Below, piece by piece: positions 42,155-55,000 of a stretch of 64,000 nt of DNA. Source of the DNA: Arion vulgaris (Eukaryota; Mollusca; Gastropoda; Stylommatophora; Arionidae); contig CM036755.1 in NCBI GenBank assembly GCA_020796225.1, positions 65,788,049 through 65,852,048 of the forward strand, given 5' to 3'. Within the stretch, counting starts at the first letter, position 1. Each line of letters begins with the position of its first letter. Below the pieces are notes generated by a model. It worked only from the letters and a program-made list of their open reading frames with translations, was not told the origin of the DNA and searched no databases. The position numbers were made by a program, and so were the translations under genes.

Positions 42155-42760
42155 CATAATTAAATAGCTTGTCCTTAGCAGAACGTTGCACCCTAACAAT
42201 CCTTCGGAAATGTTCTCTCTTTCTCATAGACAAGATGCACTGCCGTTGCAGCAGTCATGCTCAAATCATCGGTTAAACCCTGAATCCATCTTCCCCTTGG
42301 TCTTCCTCTTTTCCTCTTTGCCAGAATGCAGTGGCGGCTCGTCATTAGGGGCCAGTGGGGCATGGCCCCACAAAAAATAAGGTGTAACGTGTATTTATTA
42401 TTCTATACATTAAAATATATCATAACACAAACCATGATTTTCCCGAAAATATCTGTCTGGCCCCACCAACAAAATGATCACGAGCCGCCACTGCCAGAAT
42501 GCCTCCTTTCATAATGGTCTTCTCCAACCCCGGGCGTCTCTTTATATGTCCAAAATGCTTCAATTAAAAATAAATTTCATATTTGTAGTATCAGACAGTC
42601 TTTTGTTTTGAGTTCTTTCTTGAAAGATCTATTTGCTCTCTTCTCTGCCCATGGTATAATGAGGACTTTGCTGTAGCACTTCAAAAGCACATATATGCTT
42701 TTCCACTCTGCCGTGTTAAACGTTCATGATTCCCAACCATACATTACCACTGGAAATATG
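42155..42760 (-). pseudogene. LINE C-terminal remnant split by a MITE
   Basis: Matches 23225-23500 before and after the hAT MITE at 42329-42493. Minus strand carries KRKRGRPRGRWIQGL-like sequence. Confidence 0.7.
42329..42493. mobile_element. hAT MITE copy 3 (165 bp)
   Basis: Near-perfect termini CAGTGGCGGCTCGT and ACGAGCCGCCACTG. 8-bp duplication CCAGAATG at 42321-42328 and 42494-42501. Best preserved of the three. Confidence 0.92.
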
Positions 42761-43014
42761 CATGCTCTTAGTTTTCTGATCTTTGTTTTCCTATCAGTTC
42801 CATTCCATACTGTTTTTTTGTTTGTTTAATGTTTTTGTAATGCTTTGTTTGTTCTTTTTCCTACATGATGGTAGTGCAGGCTACATCCCATTTCTAACTC
42901 GTAAGCAGTAAACCGAGATAATAAATAACTTTTTAAATTTATATTTCCTCTCCATTGATAAAAATATCATTTCTCGTGCTTGCTTTGGTTATTGGTTACT
43001 AAACTGAAGTCATT

Positions 43015-43530
43015 GCTCTCCGGGCAGACCCATAGGTGCTCAGTCTCCCCAACAGATATCGAAGAGTATGCATACTGATGGTTCCCGTGGTTCCTTGATT
43101 AAACACACCTCTCACTCTGCCTCTCAGGCATCCAGTTCGACTTGTACAACGGGTAACTCCAAACTGTTAAAATCGCTTGATCGATTCAACATAGATTTTA
43201 GTGTCCTCATCCAACAGACAGTCGCGAAGAGACCGAAGAACATCCCCTTATCCATCTTCAACTCTCCAGCAATCGATGCTGTTGATGCAAGCCTGTTCGC
43301 TCTCTCAATACCGTAAACCCCTGCATGTCCAGGACAGTATATCTACGTAAACCTCTGGAGGTTAGAAACTTCTATAGACGACATCCACTCATACCGAAAC
43401 TTGCCCTTCTGGATTTTGTGAAGCATCGACTGAGAGTCAGATACAACAACTGTCCCAGAAAATGAAGTCCCAGAGAGCCAATGGAGGACAGCAGTAACGG
43501 CCTCAACCTCCATACCTTTCTATATTTTTT
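43015..43530 (-). pseudogene. LINE RNase H domain remnant
   Basis: Minus strand reads AVLHWLSGTSFSGTVVVSDS, QSMLHKIQKGKFRYEWMSSI, then after a stop YCPGHAGVYGIERANRLAS. This is an RNase H fold with the DS and GH-G-E-A signatures. Same lineage: 1436-1775, 47680-47775, 51655-51840, 52500-52790, 57215-57725. Confidence 0.75.
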
Positions 43531-43554
43531 GCCACATTGAGATGTAGCCAATTA

Positions 43555-43915
43555 AAACAAGTCAAAGACTGTACATGCATATGAAGCCTTTTTTTCAGCA
43601 AACGGAAGAATAACTAATGAAATCCAACACAGGTGCAACAAAGCAAATCAAATTGTAGGATAAATCGTGCCAAGTTTAAAATGCAAACATTTCACAATGA
43701 ATACAAAAAGAGCAATGTTCAACACAATCTTTCTCCCCACATTATGCTACCAGTGCCAAAATTGGAAGATGACATCAAATGATAGAAGAAAACTAATCAA
43801 TACAGAGATGAAGTGTCAACGCAGAATACTGGGGGTAATAAGAAAAGACAGATTGAGAAATGAAGACATGAAGAAAAAAGTTCGGCCATATAAGCAGATT
43901 ACCAGCGATTAAGAG
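43555..43915 (+). pseudogene. LINE RT C-terminal remnant
   Basis: [40 protein letters not shown]; 81-codon frame. Confidence 0.68.
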
Positions 43916-43974
43916 CAATCACGGGTGATGATGACCACACAAATTTTCATCCAAGGGAATGTAATTGTACTAAG

Positions 43975-44280
43975 TAACGTGTAACAGCGTAGAGGTTAAG
44001 TGCTCATCTCAAGTTCCAAAGATACTTGGTTCACTCCATCGTGGAGTTCAAAGTCGAGAAGAACAGGCTGGAAAGCCGCTGCCCGGGCAAAATTCATTAG
44101 CAAGATTAAAATACAATTCATAAACATTTTTTCTCCATCTTCTAAATTACACCAGGGACCCTCGCCGTTGCAACGGAGTTCGTGCACTACTGCTAAGATC
44201 TGTAAGAAAGAGATCGGAGCACACATGGTTACTCACCGAAGTGCAATGATGATGGTCATATCAATCAATCAATCAAGTAA
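43975..44280 (+). mobile_element. SINE-E copy with internal deletion
   Basis: Head GTAACAGCGTAGAGGTTAAG jumps directly to GTTCAAAGTCGAGAAGAACA, missing the middle third, then runs to GATCGGAGCACACATGG. Confidence 0.7.
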
Positions 44281-44373
44281 CGTGTGTGTTGAAAAAGTAA
44301 CGAGTAGCTACAAATACTAATTGTAATACAGATCCCTGATCTATATTTCCCTGCAGAGTCCATGACCTGATGG

Positions 44374-44423
44374 TCACATGATTTTTAGTGTGCGCATCAC
44401 ATGACACAGTCAAGTCTCGTGAC
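44374..44423 (+). promoter_or_regulatory. cluster of three MiT/TFE-like E-boxes upstream of cathepsin B
   Basis: TCACATGA occurs at 44374-44381 and again at 44397-44404; its reverse complement TCATGTGA is the M-box form bound by MITF/TFE factors. GTCTCGTGAC at 44414-44423 differs by one base from the CLEAR palindrome GTCACGTGAC. TFEB-family control of lysosomal protease genes is established in vertebrates; its use here is inferred from motif and position only. Confidence 0.4.
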
Positions 44424-44439
44424 TGGGTTTGTCGTTTGG

Positions 44440-44503
44440 TACAAAAGCTGTGATTATTTAATCACCGTTTTCATTTTTACAGTTTATAGAGAACGTTCAA
44501 TCG
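44440..44503 (+). other. candidate non-coding first exon of cathepsin B
   Basis: A consensus donor (TCG|GTGAGT) at 44503/44504 lies 1.4 kb before the acceptor at 45920, in repeat-free sequence just after the E-box cluster. Coding exon 1 carries its own ATG after an acceptor, so a non-coding leader exon is expected upstream and this is the best local candidate. The left edge is not determined. This is inference and needs transcript data. Confidence 0.35.
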
Positions 44504-44559
44504 GTGAGTAGATCGTCTAACATTTCTCCAAATTGTCTTATGATGTTAATAGTATGCAT

Positions 44560-45670
44560 CTTACAGAATAGCCAATAAATCTTTTCAATACTTGTTTACT
44601 GTTTGAACCTGTCTCTGCAGTAAGTTAAGTGTTCGTTCGTAGACCAGGAAGAAGTTTTTAAAAACGACATTCCAAAAAGTATGTCCACGAGCAGCGCGTT
44701 CGATTAGTTTCATCAAAGTTTGCAATTACATTGATTATGATACATGGTAGTATAGTTTGAAGTGTTTCCTCAATGGTTTTATGTCTCTTGATGTATAATA
44801 CATTACTAAAATATGTCAGATCATTCTGAAGCATAGCAGTTTCAAACATTCTCTTATAATATATTCTTCTGCGACTTTCTTTTATAACGAGGCATGGCAT
44901 CCAGGCATCTGGTGTCAATAGTTGTCAGCATTTTCTGGTGCTGTTTAGTGTCAGTTGTGCAGATTTTATCACGTTTGTGATCATTGTACGACCTGAGAGA
45001 TTATACACTTGTGGGAAAACATTTGGGAGTAAACCCTAGACAAAATCGATGTGCATCGATTCAATTGAATCCATAAGAAGATAGACATGCCCAGACATAG
45101 TGAACTGAACTTAAATGAAGATTCATTCTGAAACTCATATAGTAATGTTGCCCATTATATCTATTTCATATATGTCACATTCATTCTCTTAAAAAAAAGT
45201 ACACTCTTTCCAAATGGAAAGGAGTGTGTAATATTTTCTTCTCCTTTTTAAGTATGGTTATTCCATGATATATTGTATCATTTTGTGTGTCTTAGATTTT
45301 CTTTCCTATGACCTATATGCCACTTTCTATTCAGGTTCTGCTAAAAAGTTTTGTTGACTTTTTTCTGTGCTATGATATTCAACTGTCCAATATCATCTGC
45401 CATTGTCACGCTCTGTCATTGACCTATAATTTTGTATATGCTTAGCATCACCTTGTTTTGTTATAGATAGATATGGGCGAGCATTGGACCATGCTGATGT
45501 TCTAAATTCACTAAGAGAGAGAGGATGTGAAAATGATTCAAGTAATAGTGGTGAATCTACAACCCTAACCTGACTGCAGGAGTACCAAGTCAAATGTGGT
45601 GTAGCTAGACAAGATCACTATACTGGTAGCCAAAAAAGAATAGGTAACCAACAAACTGGTGTAATTAGTC
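44560..45670. other. intergenic or leader-intron sequence without recognised repeats
   Basis: Between the candidate leader exon and coding exon 1 of cathepsin B. No coding frame supported. 45690-45760 carries a short SINE-E-like tail (AGATCAGAGCACTTATGG). Confidence 0.4.
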
Positions 45671-45920
45671 GCCACATGCTGAGAAACATACTGAGGAGAT
45701 CAGAGCACTTATGGACTAATTGGCTCAATGTACAGTGATGATGATCCAACTAAAAACTAGTAAGATATACCATATAAATTTATTGATACTTTTGAAAAAT
45801 TAATTTCATATTGTTATATTTTCTGTCATCATTTTGCACATATATTATTGAGATATAAAGTTGAACATTGCCAGTAAAGTTCACATTCCATTCATTGATA
45901 TTTATTTGATCTTTCTTCAG

Positions 45921-46093
45921 CCAAACTTTGATCAGGATTTCCCTTCATGATCCAGCTTGCAGCCATGTTGAAGTTGTGCATTTTTTTGGTACTATGTGCC
46001 TTGTCATTTGGCCAGAAAATGCGGCCAGATTTTGGATATTCTTTTGCAGAAGAAATCTATTTTATCAACAGTCTTTCACATACCACATGGAAG
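45921..46093 (+). CDS. CTSB: cathepsin B coding exon 1: signal peptide and start of propeptide
   Basis: A pyrimidine-rich acceptor ends at 45920 (CTTTCTTCAG), so this exon probably begins with 26 nt of 5' UTR. The coding part starts at ATG 45947 (or 45965) and reads a hydrophobic leader ([15 protein letters not shown]), then propeptide ending HTTWK at donor GTAGGT, 46094. The HTTWK|AGFNF junction matches the TTWQ-AGRNF motif of known cathepsin B propeptides, which is why this exon was joined to the next. It ends in phase 0. Confidence 0.9.
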
Positions 46094-49000
46094 GTAGGTT
46101 TGCATGTAAAGCAGAATTGTTAGTTATGACAACAAATTTGATTTCGTTATAGTTTTTGTTATTAGAAAAGTTGTTGAAATTTATTATATTGATTCAAGCT
46201 ATTTAATGCAGTGTGCTTATGTGGTGCTGGGGCCAGCAAGGGAAGCAAAGAATAGTACCACTGTGACCTACAAGGCATGTCGTAAGAGGTGACTGATGTA
46301 GGACTTAGGAAAGCTACCCTAGTAAATAAAAAGCATCACAGAAATCGGATGTGTTGGCCTACTTGTAGGCGCATAGCTGGCACAACATACAAATGCTCTT
46401 ATGCTCAGATCACATACCGCCCGAGTGGTTACCGGGCCCAAATTTGGGGTGTAAAGAATAGAACCGTTACCTGCCATGCATGTCGTAAGAGGCAGACGAC
46501 TAAGGAGATTTGGCTGAAATCGGATGCATGTGTCCGCTAGGAATGCTAACCCGAAACAAATGCTTGCAGAAAACAAGTGCACCAGGCCGTAAGGTGCATA
46601 ACATGGTGCAACAACCCCTCACAATGAGGATTCTACTGTCGCCAATCTGCCTCGGAGATTTAGCCACACAGTAAGAATGTCAGACCTACCATCACAAGGG
46701 TGGCCAAACTTACTGCGGGAAGAGGTCGACTCAAGCGGGAAGCAGAAATCATAGGAATTATATCCTACAGAACTGCCCCCAGTATGCAGACTTGAGAAGA
46801 AAGAGGTGGCCCACTTACACTAGCGCCCAAGACAAACTGTATGGCATGGCTGATAATCTGAGGCAGACGGCAGCCTTTATTAGAGAATCCAAAATTCCAA
46901 TCTAGTGAGAACTCGGAAGAAAAGAAGATCACATACAAATCAGATTGGTTAACAAGTGGTAATATGGAGCATAAGAAGAAGATGCAGTGGATTCCATCTT
47001 AAATCAATGAAATCCTGGCAAAATGGGAGAAAAGTATCAGTCTGATATAATAACATACAATGAGGTGAAGAGATTTCTCAGGAGAGGACACATGAAGGGT
47101 CTAAAGCCGGAGGAATGACTTTATTGCGCCGAGTTTTACCCCATATGGTTCGGTCCCTTTCTGCAGAAATGGCATGCCATCTACAGAGCAACAATCCTAT
47201 GGGTCTTTGAAAAAAATGCACTAGTGAACAGAATGGCGCTGTCCGGATTAGAACCCAGACATTCAGAACACAAGGCAAAGTCTTAACCACGTAGCCACAT
47301 AGACCCCACAGAGAGCGAGAGAGAGAGAGAGAGGTACATAAGCAAGTGAAAAACAGAAATAATGCATATTAACTTGTCAATAGATATGAACAAGTTAAGA
47401 TCATCAGACAGCACATGCATGCTCTTGAAAGATTACTGACTGCATTCTCACAATATCAAGATTACAGTGTGAACGACTCTGTGAGATACGTTTCCTATAT
47501 GTTATTGATCCCAGAATGACAGTGATCACATCAATCAGCTTGTGGAGTTTATCAAAGATAAATACTAGTCTAAAACTGTATTAGAACAAAAATAATCACC
47601 ATGACAAAAGCAACCCATCATGGAAGCAGGTACATGCGCCGCTATGCAGCCATGGCACACAACGAGAACCAGTGAGTCAATGATAACCATCAGCATGCAT
47701 ACACATCTGCTGGGGGATGTTTAGCACCTATGGGGCTACCCGAAGCGCTAGGACTTCACTTTGGTAACAAATAACACAAGAGAATATAATATAGCATGTT
47801 TCTTTCAGTTAATGTAAATTTTAGAAACATTTCTTACAACAAATCTGATCCATGATTCTTCATTTCAGGCTGGTTTGAATTTTCACCCACAAGACCATGC
47901 ACATATTAAAAGAATTCTGGGTGTTCCTGACATTGCAAAATCTGAATTCTTGACCCGTCAATTGCCCAGGAAGGAATTTGAAAACAGATTGAAGTCTTCA
48001 GAGCTACCAGAGAACTTTGATCCCAGAGTGCAGTGGCCAAATTGTCCATCACTTAAGGAGGTCCGTGACCAGGGAGATTGTGGATCATGCTGGGTAAGTA
48101 GAAGTTATGGTTTTCTGTTTGTTTATAGAAGCAGAATGTAGCAACCATAAGATTAGTTCCCCATGAGGCCATTACCTTGTGGTGGAGGGGCTTGTGTACC
48201 TCAATGACCTGGAGAGCTATGCTGGTAGGGTTACCCAAGCTGGAGAGGTCAAAGGGAAAAGGTCAGACTAAATGGGGTCTCCAGGTTGGGGGTTGTGCGA
48301 TGGGCTAACTACCCATCCATTTAAAAAAGGATCTAGTTACAGAAACAAATTGTTCAAAATAAATTACTCAAGTCTCTGAAGGACTAGGGCTTCATGCTGA
48401 AGACAGATGATGTGCAGCAGACAAACCCGCAAGGAAGTTATTGCGCTGAAGACCCTTTTATGGCCACAGACAACTGAGGAAGTGAAGGATGCTCGTCTAT
48501 CCTGGGAGGGCATGAAGATAACGGGAAGGGACTGAGAAAAGTTGCAAAAAACTGGTGAGACCCTATGCTCCACAAGGAGCAGAGAGGAGTAAGTCATAAG
48601 ATAACTCACTAGTCTTACTGAACTTGCAAATTTTTCTCTGATTTTATTTCGATTAAAAGTTGAAATCAAATTTCAAATTTTGGTGCCAATCTTATTATAT
48701 ATGATCTAAACTTGATAGGGACTGAGATGGTATGGTAGGATCACAAATGAGGAACTTATGGATAGAACAAGACAGATTCCAGTGAACCAAGAGGTTAAAA
48801 AGATGCTGGCGCTGGATAGGACACACTTTGAGAAAACCTAATGGGAATCTAACGAGAAGGGCCCTTTCCTGGAACCCACAGGGACAGCGAAAGAAAGGGA
48901 GGCATAGAAATACATTGAGACACGATTTGGAGGCAGAGATCAATAATATAAAGAAGAACTGCAGGAGATAGCGAGAAATAGGAAGAGTTGGTTGAGAGCC

Positions 49001-52000
49001 TATGCCCCAATCTGGGTTAAAAGGCAGAGAGAGAGAAACTTGATGATACAAACTTCAAGTACATCTGGAGTTGGATAAAGCCCGCCTGTAGGGCAAGGCA
49101 CGCCGATAAAAAGGTAAGTATGTCTTCACGCAGAAATCAGCCAGGATCGCCATATCAGATGCCCTGACTATGGCTGAATTCATAGTGAACACATGCAGAA
49201 GAATAAGATGATATGATATTTAATATTTATGTTGTCGACATGGAGATAATTCTTGTTTTTTAAAATGTTTGTTTGGCCGGCATTGTCGGATATTAAAAAA
49301 ACTAACTTTTTCTGAGATTGAAAGTATAGTACCTCAACTTAACTCTTCTAGGGGTGTCTTAATGGTGAAGTGGTTAAGACGTTTGCCTGTCCTTCTAAAG
49401 GTTGTGGGTTCAAATCCGGGCAGAGTCACGTGTACAATTTTTTCATGAGCTCCCTAGGATTGTTGTCGGAGCTACAGAGTTTGTTCTTTGTACAACACTC
49501 TCGTCAGATGGTGTGCCATCTCTTCCGGCAGGGATAGAGCGATATGGGGTGAAACCCTGTGCAATGAAGTCTATCCTTGTCTTTAGACCTTTTTTAAAAC
49601 TCTTCTGACTGTAATCCTACCCGCGTGCTGCCGGGGCCCACTAGGGAAGCAAAGAATAGTAACATTGCGATCTACAGGGCATGTCGTAAGAGATGGGCAT
49701 GATGTAGGTAGGGACCTAGGTAAGCTAACCTAGTAAATAAAAAGTGTTGCAGAAATCGGATGTGCTGGCCTAATTGTAGGAGCATAACTGGCACAACATA
49801 CAATCGCTCTTAGGCTCAGATCATGTACAAATCGCAAAGAGTGGTTTAACAAGGGGTCGATATTGAGTGTTCAAGGAAGGCACTGTAATCCTCTAAATCT
49901 GAAAAGTATGGAGTCTAATATCCATGTCGGGGCAAACTCTGTGTAGTAGTTTAAAATTGAGCTCATATGTTGGTTACATTTTTTTTAATTGCACATAATT
50001 GTTTCGTCTTTTATTGTCAGGCCTTTGGAGCTGTTGAGGCTATGACTGATCGTATTTGCATCAAGTCTCACGGAAAGGTCAAGTTTCATGTCTCGGCGGA
50101 GGACCTCTTAACATGCTGTTCAGATTGTGGGGATGGGTAAGTAGCCATAAAATTAGCCTGTGTTTTAGGGAACATTTTGAACATGTCATTGTCATGTCAC
50201 ATAAAGGTCTGGCGGCAATAAGAGTCGAAGCGGCTGCTAATATCGAGCCACGGCTGCTTGTCATCCTGTATCAGACGCTGGTTCTTTCCACCATCGAATA
50301 GGCAGTGGCCATCCTCACTGTTAGTAAGATACAAACTGAAAGACGAGAGAATACAGAATGAAGCTACGCTTATCTTTCTGGGTTGCACTAGGGATACACC
50401 CTGTATAGCAATGAGGTTTCTTCCTGATTTCCCGACCATGGAGTATAGACTAAGATAGCCAGAGCATGTGCATATCTCAAAATAAGTGCTGAAAAGAATC
50501 ATCAATTGTACAAGCTTCACAGCATCAGTAGTGGAAATCAGTTAAAGTGGGGCAAGTTGTGGCTTGGCAGTGCTGCAAACACTGTTCAGCTGGTATGCGG
50601 GTTTACAAATATCGACAATAGGGAAGAATGGATTCCGATGCCTTCGATATAAAGGAACACCTTTTTGGCCATTATTAAATTCGACAAAAGTTTCAGAGAG
50701 AAGAATCTCATGACGTTGGATGCAGACAGAATGGAAACTGTAATGAAGATTACGTTGTGATTTACATGGATGGATCGATAGTTTGCCACGAAATGTCAGC
50801 ATCAGCTTCCTCTTCAAGCTCATATGGCAGTAAGATCAAGGAACATTTCAACACCCCATGTGACGACAATTGACAACTGAAAAGATTGTTTCAATTTTAC
50901 TTCTTCTTTTGTCATCACATTGCTACCAGGTTGTTGCCCAGTGTCGTGGTTTTCTGTTTTTGTCTCATGCTGTTCTGGTGGCTTGGGTGATTGTTATTTT
51001 GCTCTTTGACAGGATTCTACAATGCCATCTAACCATCTTTTTCATGGTCTGCCTCTCGTCTTCTTTCCTGATGTTCTGTTGTAGAAGACTCTGTATACTG
51101 TGGAGTTTGGATGCATTCTTATTAAGTGGCCAAACCACCTCATTCTTTGTTTCTCAATGTAATTCAAGCAAGGTTCTGTGCCAACATTTTCTTATGCTGA
51201 TGTTGTTGGTAACTTTTCGCAGGCACCGCATTCCACATGTAGTTATTTTTTTACTGTGCTTTCTCATTGTCCATGTTTGGCACTAGTAACAACTTTCTGT
51301 TCACACCAAGTAGGTGTGAAAATGCTGTTGATCATCTGTTGTTTAGCTGTCAGTGAGATTTTTGTGTGCCTTAACAATGGGGCTAGCTAGTATGTTACAG
51401 CATTTGCTTTTTGCACTGTAGCCTCTATCTCTCTGTCTAGTCTGACACTTCCTTGCACAGTGAAACAAATGTAAACTTGTAATCATAATGATTGAAAATA
51501 AAAGCCAAAGTCTTCATCATAATCGTTTAATTTCTCTTCTTTTTTTCTCAGTTGCAATGGAGGTTATCCAGCAACGGCCTGGTCTTTTTATCAGAGCACT
51601 GGACTTGTTTCAGGTGGTCAATACAACAGTTCAGAGGTACATTGTTATTAGCATGACTTTATAAGTTTAGAATGGATAAGGGGGTTCTTTGATCTCTTGG
51701 TGACCTACTGTTGGATGAGGACACTAAAATTGATGATGAATTAATCCAGCGATTTAAGGAATTTGGAATTACACGCTGTACAAGTAGTGGGATGCTTGAG
51801 GGTTTAACCAGTGAGCTACAGTGCGAAGAATGGAAACTTGTCGCATACCAAACAAATGTTGTTCTGTGAACTTTCAGAGGGGAAGAGGCACCAGGGCAGA
51901 CTACTGCTCAGATATAAAGATTTCTGCAAAGCCTCAATGAAAAACATTTCTATAGGTCCCAGCACATGGGAAAAACTAGCTGATGACAGAGTTGTGTGGA

Positions 52001-55000
52001 AAGCCAAATTGCAAAAGGGCGCAGAGTCTTTTGAGAAGAGACTTATGTATGAGCTGAACGACAAGAGAGAAAAGTGAAAACTCAGAAGTTGTCACAGTTA
52101 AACACTTGCCAATTGACCGTCTGTAAAGATGAAAAAGGCCACATATATAAGTCATAAAATGAATGTGAGAAAGACTGCAGTAATAGATGGTTTGAGTGTT
52201 TTATTGTTCTTTAACTCTTTCCACAGGGAGTTATTTCCTCAATTTTTAAACAGTTAATTCAAGGGAGGTAAAAAAAATCCTTACTACTCATCAATAAATA
52301 ACATATATATTATTATATGCTAAATTGAAGAAAACTGGACAACCCAATAAAATAACGAGGTTGAAAAGTAGTAGAAGTAAATTAGTAGAAGTAAAACTAG
52401 AAATACTTCTTATAAGGAAAGCAATTCTATGGCGCAGTGTGCGGCTAAACGCGTGGAAAGAGTTAACTAGCTATACTACTCGACTAAACTTTTGAAAGCA
52501 TAGATTGTTGGGACCTTAGGATGGATAAGGGGGGGGTGTTCTTTGGTCTCTTGGCGACCTTCTGTTGGATGAGGACACTAAAATTGATGATGAATCATTC
52601 CAGCGATTTAAGGAATTTGGAATTAGACTCTGTACAAGTAGAGCTGGATGCTTGAGGGTTTAACCAGTGAGCTACAAGAACCAGCAGTATGCATACCCTC
52701 TAATATCTGATTAAAAGAGACTGAACACCTATGGTTCAGCCTGGAATGCTGTGCCGTCAGTTCAGTAACCAATAAGACAACTCTACTTTGGGACATACTG
52801 AGGGAGTGATCGGAGCACTTGTGGACTAATTTGTTCGACGTGCAGTGATGGTGATCCGACGACTAAACTAAAACAGCTTTACTTTGCATGGCAAATGTCA
52901 TATTCCTGTATCATCATTATCAGATGTCTTCTCCGCATAGAAGACTGGCTGCAATGGGCCTCTAACAACCCGTCACTTGAAAATTCTTGACTAATTCGTA
53001 ACATTTTTATTCGTAACTATTTTTGAAAAAATTGACCACATACACACAATCGCGTTATTAATGAAATTGCGTGAACCAGTTGACCTTTGGTATGTAACAT
53101 GTCCAAGTCACAATTTTGACACGCATTGAGGATACACACACCAGTTGCAAATCTTTTACAAATGTTAAGTCTTTCACTAATTTAACATGCATTAAAAAAT
53201 TTTGGCACACCTCCCATTTGCTCCATTTTATTTTCATTATTTTCCCTCTTCTTTAACCACACAGATCGCACACCTGCCCAGCGTGTTCGTAGCGCGTTGG
53301 ATGACTGGCGAAAAGCCCCTGTGAGTGCTGGTTCAATTCTGCAGGCAGGCAGAAAAGACACAGGTTCTCCAGTTTTACAGTGTTCGTGGCACCGAACCGA
53401 AGGGTTACGATGTCCATGCACTGAGCCGAAGAGCTTAAAGCTCAAGTGCTTCTAGATCAGAAAAAAAAGCATCCAAAAAAAACATGCATCAAATTATGTT
53501 AATGTGGTATCTAATTAATGAAATCAGAACTCAGAAATAGAACAATCTAGAGTGCTCCAGTTCAGTTAGTTGTGTTGACAAGAGAAATTCAAGCATGAAT
53601 AAGCTGTGCTCATCATAATAATCATTGCCCTAACTAGTTTGTGCTTTGTGTGCTACTTTTGGCATGTGGTTTGCCATGTCTAGAGAGAAGGGCAGAGTCA
53701 TATGGCTCAGTTCTTTTCCCAGAAATGGCACACCACATGGAGAAACCTGGTAGGATGAAGTAAATAAACATTCCACTTTGTCCGGCTGCAGCTATTTTTT
53801 TCTGATTTTTGTGTGGATGCTTTCTTTACTCTAATGTCCCTCACAGTTCTGGTTAACCGTACACAGACTTCAGCGTACTGTAATTTAGATTCATTCAAGT
53901 AAGAAATCAGGGTTTCCTGTATACCATGTGTATACCATAATTTTTGTTACCCAAACCCCACAATTTCCACGATGCACTAGTTCAGAGTGTTATCAACTAT
54001 CACCGACCCCCGCTGCAGCTGTCCTGTTTTTTTGTTTCCACAGTTATAGGTCTAGTTGTCCTTTGTTTGGTTTCTCTTTTTTTTTTTTACTTCAGGGCCC
54101 ATAGTTAGTTAGTTCCTTTCGTGCCAAAAGCGGCACATAGGGCAGAGGTTTTAGATCTCCATGTGATGCGGTTCGTTACTAGCAGTTGGAGATCTTGTAT
54201 GGTTTTACATCCCAATATTTTACTTTCTTGTAGGATTATTCTTCGAAGAGTGGTCTTAGGTCTTCCACGTTTTCTTTCATAACAAGACTCTTAATATACA
54301 TGATTAATGTTTACTGTGGTGTACTAGTGTACTAGGAAACGAGAGAACAGAAAAATTAGCAAAGGAGGAAGCAACACAGGAACGAAATAATCACTTTCCA
54401 GGAAAAGAAAAGAAGACCAACAAAGAGACAATTACCACTATCTAGATAGAGCAAGGCAGGTGATATTGTTTCGACTCAGAACTGGACACAACAGACTGAA
54501 CAGACACCGGCACAGACTAAGACTGGTTCCATCACCCACATGTGGACAGACAGCCAAACATATCCTGCAAGATTATCACATGATGAATCAACTGAGGAAA
54601 GAACACTGACCAACAGAGACAACAGCATACATCCAGAGAACCAGACATTGTGTAGACATTGAACAACAGCGAACGAGAAAAGACTAATGTTTGATAACCG
54701 TTGAGTACTTGTCAGTCACAAATTTAGAACACAAATCTATTATTTGATTTGATTATTTCAGGGATGTCAGCCCTACCTGATCCCTGCATGTGAGCATCAT
54801 ACTACAGGACATCTCCAACCCTGCGGTGGAAAGGAAGCAGAAACCCCAGAATGTAAGAACGTGTGCGAAGACAGCTACAAAATCCCATACGCGAAGGACA
54901 AGCATTTTGGTAAGGCTGGTAAAATAAACAAATTTAATGTAATTGTAAATAAAGATCAGAATACTAAAAGCATGCATATTCCTAGTGGCTACATATGGGT

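Noticed and set aside
45928..46152. 74-codon frame starting [13 protein letters not shown]
   Set aside because: Wrong frame over the cathepsin B signal-peptide exon; the alternative frame has a leader peptide, a splice donor and a family match.
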